The translations under genes and the position numbers were made by a program. Below are positions 1 to 5,069 of a stretch of 5,069 nt of DNA, in pieces. The stretch comes from DASZZY01 sp036260395 (GTDB lineage Bacteria > Actinomycetota > UBA4738 > CALAEC01), in assembly GCA_036260395.1 (NCBI GenBank), contig DASZZY010000017.1:1-5069 (forward strand). Reading direction: 5' to 3'. Position 1 is the first letter of the stretch; each line of letters begins with the position of its first letter. Under the pieces are notes generated by a model. That model was not told the DNA's origin. It searched no databases and saw only the letters and a program-made list of their open reading frames with translations.

Positions 1-2
1 GG

Positions 3-722
3 CAGGACCTCTCCGTGCTCTTCGAGGGGAAGGCTCCTCAGCCGCGAGACCACTTCACTTTGGGCTACGGCGAACACGTCTGGTGTCGGGACGATCGGTA
101 CGTGATGTTCGTCCGCGGCGACATGCTCATCGCGGCCATCCTGGCCCTGTGGGTGGCCGGCCACCTCGACGACGTCCTCGGCGGGCGCGCCCGCGGCCTG
201 GGCGGGCATCTCCGGAGCGCCCTTCGGGGACGGCCGACGACCGGGATCCTGAAGCTCGTCGCCGGGGTCGCCGCCGGCGTGGGGCTCGCCCTGGCCCTCG
301 GCGGGGGGGCGGTGCGAGTCGCGGCCGCCGCCATCCTCGTGGCGGTGGCCACGAACCTGTGGAACGCCCTCGACGTGGTCCCCGGCCGGGCGCTGAAGTG
401 GGGGATCGTGGCGCTGGTGCCGCTGGTCGCCGCGTCGTGGAGGGGCGACTACGGGATCGTGGGCGCCGCCACGCTGGGCGTGGCCGCCGCGGGCCTCCCG
501 TTCGACCTTCGGGAGCGGGCGATGCTGGGCGACGCCGGCTCGAACCCGCTGGGGTTCGTGGTGGGCGCGGGGCTGGCCCTCTCGCTCCCGACCGCGGGCG
601 TCGTCGCCGCCGCCGCGGCGGCCCTGGCGCTCCAGGCCGCGGCCGAGACCGTCACGATCTCCCGGCTGGTCGAGGCGGCCCCGCCGCTCCGGTGGTTCGA
701 CCGGCTCGGACGCCCCGAGTGA
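3..722 (+). CDS. MraY/WecA-like (glycosyltransferase family 4 type) membrane phospho-sugar transferase, 5' partial
   Basis: Proteins of this superfamily move a sugar-1-phosphate from a UDP-sugar to a polyprenyl phosphate in the cytoplasmic membrane. Residue numbers count from the GTG at 15. Seen: about six hydrophobic segments (roughly 36-50, 80-98, 102-117, 130-141, 146-162 and 176-212). Also seen are an Asp pair at 52-53 followed by a Gly-rich loop and GH, then TTGILK at 75-80, an N-x-x-N-x-x-D motif (N114, N117, D120), and GDAGSNPLGF at 172-181. The frame is open to the left edge and the usual first membrane helix is missing, so the gene probably starts upstream. However, AGGA at 4-7 lies 7 nt before the GTG at 15, so a 235-residue protein cannot be excluded. 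The second Asp of the classical DGLDG motif is replaced by Pro123, and the C-terminal His-rich loop of MraY/WecA is absent, so the substrate is unknown. The stop (TGA 720-722) overlaps a possible pyrG start at 719. Superfamily placement is fairly sure; the exact reaction is not. Confidence 0.75.
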   Translation, partial: QDLSVLFEGKAPQPRDHFTLGYGEHVWCRDDRYVMFVRGDMLIAAILALWVAGHLDDVLGGRARGLGGHLRSALRGRPTTGILKLVAGVAAGVGLALALGGGAVRVAAAAILVAVATNLWNALDVVPGRALKWGIVALVPLVAASWRGDYGIVGAATLGVAAAGLPFDLRERAMLGDAGSNPLGFVVGAGLALSLPTAGVVAAAAAALALQAAAETVTISRLVEAAPPLRWFDRLGRPE

Positions 723-773
723 CGGCGGTCACCGAGATCGGGGAGCCGTTCTCGCCCCGGGCGGCCGGCCATC

Positions 774-782
774 TGCTACAGT
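774..782 (+). promoter_or_regulatory. Extended -10 promoter-like element upstream of pyrG
   Basis: The bases TGC-TACAGT fit the extended -10 pattern TGn-TAnnnT and are one of few A/T-containing hexamers in this GC-rich stretch. No -35-like hexamer is visible at the usual distance, which is tolerated when the TG extension is present. Normal spacing puts the transcription start near 789-791, only 3-5 nt before the GTG at 794. The message would then be leaderless or nearly so, as is common in actinobacteria. This rests on sequence pattern only. Confidence 0.4.
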
Positions 783-793
783 CGAATCCCGAG

Positions 794-2428
794 GTGGGTA
801 ACCCGAAGTACATCTTCGTGACCGGCGGGGTCTCCTCGAGCCTCGGGAAGGGCATCACCACCGCCTCGCTGGGCCGGCTCCTCAAGTCCCGTGGGCTCCG
901 GGTCACCCTCCAGAAGCTCGATCCGTACATCAACGTCGATCCCGGCACGATGAACCCCTTCGAGCATGGCGAGGTGTTCGTGCTCGACGACGGCGCCGAG
1001 ACGGACCTGGACCTCGGCCACTACGAGCGGTTCACCGACGAGAGCCTCCACCGCGGGTCGAACGTCACCGCCGGCGCCGTGTACCAGTCGGTGATCGCCC
1101 GGGAGCGGCGTGGGGAGTTCCTCGGCAAGACGGTCCAGGTCATCCCCCACATCACCGACGAGATCAAGGCCCGGATCCGTGGCATCGCGGCGGCCTCCGA
1201 CGCCGAGGTGGTCATCGTGGAGGTCGGGGGGACGGTCGGCGACATCGAGAGCCTCCCGTTCCTCGAGGCGATCCGGCAGCTTCGGAACGAGGTCGGGCGT
1301 GACCGCTGTGCGTTCGTCCACGTCTCGCTGCTGCCGCACATCGGCCCGACCGGAGAGCTGAAGACCAAGCCGACCCAGCACTCCGTCAAGGAGCTCCGAT
1401 CGCTCGGCCTCCAACCCGACGCCATCGTGTGCCGCTCCGACCGTCCGATCGGGCGGGGGCTGAAGGAGAAGATCTCCCTTCTGTGCGACGTGGAGATCGG
1501 GGCGGTCGTCTCCGCCGTGGACGCGGACAGCATCTACGACGTCCCGCTCGTGCTCCGGGAGGAGCGCCTCGACGACTACCTGGCCCACCACCTGCGGCTG
1601 CCCGAGCGGGAGCCGGACCTCTCGGAGTGGCGGCGCCTCGTCGACCGGATCGAGCGCGCCGAGGCGCCCGTGGAGATCGCGGTCGTCGGCAAGTACGTGA
1701 ACCTCCCCGACGCCTACCTCTCGGTGATCGAGGCTCTCAAGCACGGCGGCTACCATCACGGGGCGCGGGTACGGATCCGGTGGGTGGCCTCGGACGAGCT
1801 GGCCCGGGGCCGGGTCGACGACATCCTGGGGTCGGCCGACGGCATCCTGGTTCCCGGCGGGTTCGGGGTCCGGGGCGTGGAGGGGAAGATCGACGCGGTC
1901 CGGTTCGCCAGGGAGCGGGGCGTCCCGTTCCTCGGCATCTGCCTCGGCCTCCAGTGCGCCGTGATCGAGTTCGCCCGGCACGTGGCCGACCTGCCCCAGG
2001 CCAACTCGAGCGAGTTCGAGCCGGCCAGCCCCGACCCGGTGATCGACCTGCTCCCCGAGCAGAAGGACGTGACGGACATGGGCGGGTCGATGCGCCTCGG
2101 GGCGCAGCCGTGCCACGTGGTCCCCGGAACGCGGGCTGCGGAGGCCTACGGGGAGCGGGTGATCTCCGAGCGGCACCGCCACCGGTACGAGGTCAACCCC
2201 GCCTACCGGCGGACGCTCGAGGAGCACGGCCTGGTGGTCTCCGGCACGTCGCCGGACGGACGCCTCGTCGAGATCATCGAGCTGGCGGAGCACCCGTTCT
2301 TCATGGCCTCGCAGTTCCACCCCGAGCTCAAGTCCCGCCCCACGCGGCCGCACCCGTTGTACCGCGACTTCGTGGGCGCCGCCGCGGCCCGGCGCCTGGC
2401 CCCCAAGGCAGCCGCCGCCGCCCGCTAG
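794..2428 (+). CDS. pyrG: CTP synthase (glutamine-hydrolysing)
   Basis: CTP synthase makes CTP from UTP, ATP and glutamine, the last step of de novo pyrimidine nucleotide synthesis, in the cytosol. With the GTG at 794 the protein has 544 residues, close to the family norm (E. coli 545). The synthetase domain (about 1-270) opens with KYIFVTGG and the P-loop-like SSLGKG (15-20, Lys19). It continues with DLDLGHYERF (71-80), the conserved GGTVGDIES (145-153) and TKPTQHSVKEL (191-201). The class I glutamine amidotransferase domain (about 293-530) has the oxyanion loop PGGFGVRG (354-361), nucleophile Cys383 in GICLGLQ, and His509 and Glu511 in HPE. The loop RHRHRYEVN (460-468) is also present. The tail from about 529 is Ala-rich low complexity. 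The start at 794 was chosen because it puts Met three to four residues before KYIF as in homologues, although no Shine-Dalgarno is present. An in-frame GTG at 719 would add 25 residues and overlap the upstream stop. All key residues are intact. Confidence 0.97.
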   Translation: MGNPKYIFVTGGVSSSLGKGITTASLGRLLKSRGLRVTLQKLDPYINVDPGTMNPFEHGEVFVLDDGAETDLDLGHYERFTDESLHRGSNVTAGAVYQSVIARERRGEFLGKTVQVIPHITDEIKARIRGIAAASDAEVVIVEVGGTVGDIESLPFLEAIRQLRNEVGRDRCAFVHVSLLPHIGPTGELKTKPTQHSVKELRSLGLQPDAIVCRSDRPIGRGLKEKISLLCDVEIGAVVSAVDADSIYDVPLVLREERLDDYLAHHLRLPEREPDLSEWRRLVDRIERAEAPVEIAVVGKYVNLPDAYLSVIEALKHGGYHHGARVRIRWVASDELARGRVDDILGSADGILVPGGFGVRGVEGKIDAVRFARERGVPFLGICLGLQCAVIEFARHVADLPQANSSEFEPASPDPVIDLLPEQKDVTDMGGSMRLGAQPCHVVPGTRAAEAYGERVISERHRHRYEVNPAYRRTLEEHGLVVSGTSPDGRLVEIIELAEHPFFMASQFHPELKSRPTRPHPLYRDFVGAAAARRLAPKAAAAAR

Positions 2429-2434
2429 GCTCCG

Positions 2435-2950
2435 GTGGAGCCGCGCCCGGCCCACGTCGACGAGGTCTTCCGCGGGTCGCTGTTCAGCGTCGAGGTCCAG
2501 ACCTGGGAGCGCCCGCGCCGCCGGCGGGAGGTCGTACGCCATCCCGGGGCCGTCGGCATCGTGGCCGTCACCGGCGAGGGGGCGGTGGTCCTCGTCCGGC
2601 AGTTCCGGGAGGCGGTCCGGGAACCCGTCCTCGAGATCCCCGCGGGCGTCCGCGACGTCCGGGGGGAGGACCCGGCGGAGACGGCCCGCCGCGAGCTGGC
2701 GGAGGAGACCGGGTACCGCGCGACCTCCGTCCGCCCCCTCGGCCGGATCCACTCGTCGCCCGGGTTCACCGACGAGACGGTCGAGCTGTTCGTGGCCGGC
2801 GCCGAGCCGGGTGGCGAGCCGGAGCCCGGCGTCGAGGTCGTCACGATGGCCCTGCAAGACGCGCTCTCCGCCGTGTCCGCCGGGTCGATCACCGACGCCA
2901 AGACCGTCACGGCGCTGCTGCTGGCGGGCCGTGCGGCTCCGCCTGCCTGA
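2435..2950 (+). CDS. Nudix hydrolase, ADP-ribose pyrophosphatase type
   Basis: Nudix enzymes of this type cut ADP-ribose to AMP and ribose 5-phosphate with Mg2+, limiting free ADP-ribose released by NAD turnover. The 171-residue protein has the usual small size. The Nudix box lies at about 71-94, with Glu87, Glu90 and Glu91 in RELAEETGY as metal ligands. There are six rather than five residues between the box Gly and its first Glu, which I also recall from the mycobacterial homologue Rv1700. SPGFTDE at 108-114, typical of ADP-ribose pyrophosphatases, lies about 15 residues after the box and supports this substrate class over MutT-type 8-oxo-dGTPases. The upstream in-frame codons reach the pyrG stop after only two codons, so the GTG at 2435 is the earliest possible start. 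There is no convincing Shine-Dalgarno, which suggests translational coupling to pyrG 6 nt upstream. Substrate preference is inferred from motifs and context. Confidence 0.92.
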   Translation: MEPRPAHVDEVFRGSLFSVEVQTWERPRRRREVVRHPGAVGIVAVTGEGAVVLVRQFREAVREPVLEIPAGVRDVRGEDPAETARRELAEETGYRATSVRPLGRIHSSPGFTDETVELFVAGAEPGGEPEPGVEVVTMALQDALSAVSAGSITDAKTVTALLLAGRAAPPA

Positions 2951-2972
2951 GGCCGGGGTCACACCGGCGGGG

Positions 2973-2978
2973 TATCCT
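2973..2978 (+). promoter_or_regulatory. Possible -10 hexamer of an ald promoter
   Basis: TATCCT stands out in the 74-nt gap between the Nudix stop and ald. It would start transcription near 2985 and give a leader of about 40 nt that includes the ald ribosome binding site. No good -35 hexamer is visible 16-18 nt upstream and there is no TG extension, so the call is weak. Its support is that this is the largest gap downstream of pyrG and that ald, unlike its neighbours, has its own Shine-Dalgarno. Confidence 0.3.
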
Positions 2979-3010
2979 TCTGGCCCGGACCGGACGGCGC
3001 ATCCGCCACC

Positions 3011-3019
3011 GGAAGGGAG
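3011..3019 (+). promoter_or_regulatory. Ribosome binding site of ald
   Basis: The purine run GGAAGGGAG contains GGAAGG (8 nt before the start codon) and AGGGAG (5 nt before), both good matches to the Shine-Dalgarno consensus. It fixes the GTG at 3025 as the ald start. It is the only strong Shine-Dalgarno among the four start codons from pyrG to xerD. Confidence 0.75.
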
Positions 3020-3024
3020 CCGGC

Positions 3025-4152
3025 GTGATCGTAGGCGTGCCCCGGGAGGTCAAGGACAACGAGTACCGCGTCGCCGTCACCCCGGCCGGGGTGCGCGAGC
3101 TGACGGCCGCGGGGCACGAGGTGCTGGTGGAAGCGGGGGCCGGGGAAGGGTCGGCCATCCCGGACGAGGCCTACCGCAAGTTCGGCGCCCGCATGGCGTC
3201 GGAGGCGGCGGAGGTATGGGGCTCGGCCGACCTGGTCCTGAAGGTCAAGGAGCCCGTCGCCGAGGAGTACGCCAACCTCCACGAGGACCAGGTCCTGTTC
3301 ACCTACCTCCACCTGGCCGCCGACCGCCCGCTGACCGAGGCCCTGATCGAGCGGAAGGTCGTGGCGGTCGCCTACGAGACGGTCCAGCTCGGCGATGGCC
3401 GGCTTCCGCTCCTGGCGCCGATGAGCGAGGTCGCGGGACGGATGGCCCCCCAGGTCGGGGCCCACGCGCTCGAGCGGGAGAACGGCGGCCGGGGGGTCCT
3501 GCTGGGCGGTGTGTCGGGGGTCCATCCCGCCCGGGTCGTCGTGCTGGGCGCGGGCATGGCCGGGTCCAACGCGGCGTGGATCGCGGCCGGCATGGAGGGG
3601 GAAGTCATCATCATCGATAGGGACGTCGACAAGCTGCGCGGGGTGGACCTCATCCACAAGGGCCGGATCCTCACGGTGACGAGCAACCGGCTGGCGATCG
3701 AGCACCACGTCGGCCGGGCCGACCTGGTGATCGGCGCGGTCCTGATCCCCGGGGCCAAGGCCCCGAAGCTGGTGACCGAGGAGATGGTGGCCGGGATGCG
3801 GCCGGGCTCCGTGATCGTGGACATCTCGATCGATCAGGGCGGGTGTGTCGAGACCTCCCGCATGACCACCCACTCCGCGCCCACGTTCGAGAAGCACGGG
3901 GTCGTGCACTACGCGGTCGGGAACATGCCCGGAGCCGTCCCCCGGACGTCGACGTACGCGCTGACCAACGTCACGCTGCCGTACGCCGTGGAGATCGCGT
4001 CCCGGGGGCTGGAGGACGCCGTGCGCGCGGACCCGGCCCTGGCCCGGGGCGTGAACGTCTACGGCGGGGCGGTGACGAACGCGCCGGTCGCCGACGCCCA
4101 CGGGATGGATCACACGCCGCTCTCGTCGGTCGTGGCGGGCGCGCCCGACTGA
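3025..4152 (+). CDS. ald: Alanine dehydrogenase (NAD-dependent)
   Basis: This cytosolic enzyme interconverts L-alanine and pyruvate plus ammonia with NAD(H), linking alanine use, nitrogen assimilation and NADH balance. The 375-residue length matches the family (about 371-378). The start at GTG 3025 yields MIVGVPREVK, the family's typical N-terminus, behind a strong ribosome binding site. Residues known to be essential in the mycobacterial enzyme fall at the same numbers: Arg15, Lys75 (VKEP) and His96 bind substrate or catalyse. The Rossmann motif GAGMAG is at 175-180, Asp198 ends the second beta strand and binds the NAD ribose, and Asp270 lies in SIDQGG. VGNMPGAVPRTST (298-310) is also typical. 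The related transhydrogenase alpha subunit (PntA) is less likely given these alanine dehydrogenase signatures and the single-domain length. It lies 74 nt after the Nudix gene and 2 nt before xerD. Its position inside the pyrG-Nudix-xerD order differs from Mycobacterium, where ald is elsewhere. No regulator gene is visible beside it. Confidence 0.96.
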   Translation: MIVGVPREVKDNEYRVAVTPAGVRELTAAGHEVLVEAGAGEGSAIPDEAYRKFGARMASEAAEVWGSADLVLKVKEPVAEEYANLHEDQVLFTYLHLAADRPLTEALIERKVVAVAYETVQLGDGRLPLLAPMSEVAGRMAPQVGAHALERENGGRGVLLGGVSGVHPARVVVLGAGMAGSNAAWIAAGMEGEVIIIDRDVDKLRGVDLIHKGRILTVTSNRLAIEHHVGRADLVIGAVLIPGAKAPKLVTEEMVAGMRPGSVIVDISIDQGGCVETSRMTTHSAPTFEKHGVVHYAVGNMPGAVPRTSTYALTNVTLPYAVEIASRGLEDAVRADPALARGVNVYGGAVTNAPVADAHGMDHTPLSSVVAGAPD

Positions 4153-4154
4153 GC

Positions 4155-5069
4155 GTGTCGCTCCCGAAGGCGATCGAGCGGTTCCTCGACTACCTCGCCG
4201 TCGAGCGAGGGCTCTCCCGGAACACGCTGGACGCGTACCGCCGGGACCTGGCCCGGTACGCCGAGCACCTCGGAGGCCGCGGGGTCGAGGATCCCGTGGC
4301 CGCCGGCGAGGAGGACATCGCGGCGTTCGTGGCGGTGCTGTCGGCCTCGGAGTACGCCCCGGGGAAGGGGTACCGGGCGTCGTCGGTGGCCCGGGCCCTG
4401 GCCGCCGTCCGGTCGTTCCACCGGTTCCTGGTCCGCGAGGGCGAGTCCGCCGCCGATCCGGCGGAGGGCGTGGCCAGGCCCAAGGTCCCGCGGAACCTCC
4501 CGCGGCCGCTCTCGGTGGACGAGGTGGCGGCCCTGGTGGCCGCTCCCGGCGACGACGGGCCCGTGGCGCTGCGGGACCGGGCCATCCTCGAGACACTGTA
4601 CGGAGCGGGGCTCCGGATCTCCGAGCTCGTGGCGCTGGACGTCGACGACGTCGACCTCGAGGAGGGCAGCGTGCGGGCCCTCGGCAAGGGCTCCAAGGAG
4701 CGCGTCGTGCCCGTCGGCCGCTATGCGGTGCGGGCCCTCGACGCGTACCTGGTGCGGGGCCGCCCCGCCCTGGCCAGGGCGGCATCGCGGGGGGCGCTGT
4801 TCCTCAACCGCCGGGGGGGCCGCCTCACCCGCCAGGGATGCACGAACGTCATCAAGATCATGGCCCGCAGGGCCGGGATCACCAAGCGCGTCACGCCGCA
4901 CATGCTGCGGCACTCGTTCGCCACCCACCTGCTGGAGGGAGGCGCCGACGTCCGCGTGGTCCAGGAGCTCCTCGGGCACGCCAGCGTGGCCACCACGCAG
5001 ATCTATACGCTCGTGACCAGGGACCGGCTGCGGGAGGTGTACTTCACCTCGCATCCGCGGGCCCGCCGG
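4155..5069 (+). CDS. xerD: Tyrosine recombinase XerD, 3' end beyond the window
   Basis: XerD acts with XerC at the chromosomal dif site to resolve chromosome dimers, normally under FtsK control at the septum. The 305 codons visible are open to the right edge. The last residues (REVYFTSHPRARR) resemble the usual XerD C-terminus, so only a few codons are probably missing. An N-terminal core-binding (SAM-like) domain spans about 1-105 and the catalytic domain about 118-305. All six active-site residues are in place: Arg154 (GLRISEL), Lys178 (GKGSKER), His249 and Arg252 (PHMLRHSFATHLL), His275 (LLGHASVATTQ) and nucleophile Tyr284. XerD is preferred over XerC or a phage integrase because of the HPRA-like end, the roughly 300-residue size and the location after pyrG and the Nudix gene. 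The start GTG at 4155 is 2 nt after the ald stop without a Shine-Dalgarno, implying coupling to ald. An in-frame tandem repeat (4638-4655) encodes DVDDVD. No dif-like site is seen in the window. Confidence 0.95.
   Translation, partial: MSLPKAIERFLDYLAVERGLSRNTLDAYRRDLARYAEHLGGRGVEDPVAAGEEDIAAFVAVLSASEYAPGKGYRASSVARALAAVRSFHRFLVREGESAADPAEGVARPKVPRNLPRPLSVDEVAALVAAPGDDGPVALRDRAILETLYGAGLRISELVALDVDDVDLEEGSVRALGKGSKERVVPVGRYAVRALDAYLVRGRPALARAASRGALFLNRRGGRLTRQGCTNVIKIMARRAGITKRVTPHMLRHSFATHLLEGGADVRVVQELLGHASVATTQIYTLVTRDRLREVYFTSHPRARR

Noticed and set aside
301..309. G homopolymer run (also one near 4814-4820), considered as a possible frameshift or sequencing error.
   Set aside because: In both places the frame continues with conserved family motifs on either side, so no frameshift is indicated.
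83..718. The in-frame extension of pyrG upstream to 83, giving a 781-residue reading frame.
   Set aside because: The extra part is Arg/Gly/Pro low complexity and overlaps the well-supported membrane protein in another frame. CTP synthase is about 545 residues, fitting the start at 794 (or at most 719).
776..2962. A 728-codon open frame on the minus strand covering pyrG and the Nudix gene.
   Set aside because: It is antisense to two genes with unmistakable catalytic motifs. Its translation is Arg/Asp/Gly/Pro/Leu-rich with no recognisable domain. Long antisense frames are expected when third positions are nearly all G or C.
2952..2968. A hairpin with 5-bp stem GCCGG/CCGGC and 7-nt loop just after the Nudix stop, considered as a terminator.
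   Set aside because: The stem is short, no T-run follows (next bases are GGGGTATCC), and such small GC stems are expected by chance at this composition.
4638..4655. Tandem 9-bp repeat GACGTCGAC x2 within xerD.
   Set aside because: It encodes DVDDVD after the GLRISEL motif, where XerD proteins commonly have an acidic stretch. It is ordinary coding sequence with a short codon-level repeat, not a binding site I can support.
2959..4785. A 608-codon open frame on the minus strand across ald and much of xerD, with an Arg/Pro/Gly-rich protein.
   Set aside because: Same cause: a GC-bias shadow with low-complexity composition, opposite two genes with complete active sites.
4155..5069. The tyrosine recombinase considered as a phage or mobile-element integrase with a nearby attachment site.
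   Set aside because: Size, C-terminal HPRA-like motif and the chromosomal gene order fit housekeeping XerD. There is no tRNA, direct repeat pair, excisionase or phage gene in the window.

Overview
The window is a compact, GC-rich piece of bacterial chromosome in which third codon positions are almost all G or C. All five genes lie on the + strand and are nearly back to back. The order pyrG, ADP-ribose pyrophosphatase-type Nudix, xerD is the one I know from Actinomycetota (for example Mycobacterium tuberculosis Rv1699-Rv1700-Rv1701). Together with base composition, the Nudix-loop spacing and universal GTG starts, this points to an actinobacterium. The proteins do not look mycobacterial, so a less-studied or uncultured lineage is likely. 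That assignment is inference; no rRNA or other strong taxonomic marker is present.

Layout: (1) 3-722, the 3' part of a membrane protein of the MraY/WecA phospho-sugar transferase superfamily, cut by the left edge. (2) 794-2428, pyrG, CTP synthase, complete, with an extended -10 promoter-like element 11 nt upstream of the preferred GTG start. (3) 2435-2950, a Nudix hydrolase resembling ADP-ribose pyrophosphatase, 6 nt after pyrG and in the same frame. (4) 2951-3024, the longest gap downstream of pyrG, with a possible -10 hexamer and the only clear Shine-Dalgarno sequence assigned to an internal gene. (5) 3025-4152, ald, alanine dehydrogenase, with every catalytic residue I could check in place. 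(6) 4155-5069, xerD, a tyrosine recombinase starting 2 nt after ald and running off the right edge, probably within a few codons of its end.

The genes look like a housekeeping cluster: envelope glycan or lipid-linked sugar chemistry, CTP supply, nucleotide-sugar clean-up, alanine/pyruvate/NAD metabolism and chromosome dimer resolution. They do not form one pathway. I see no tRNA, rRNA, CRISPR array, insertion sequence, phage gene or defence system, and no stretch over 300 bases without a gene. Nothing here amounts to a new system. The points most worth a second look are the non-canonical active-site motifs of the first protein, the near-leaderless pyrG start, the single in-frame stop between pyrG and the Nudix gene, and ald sitting inside the pyrG-Nudix-xerD cluster.
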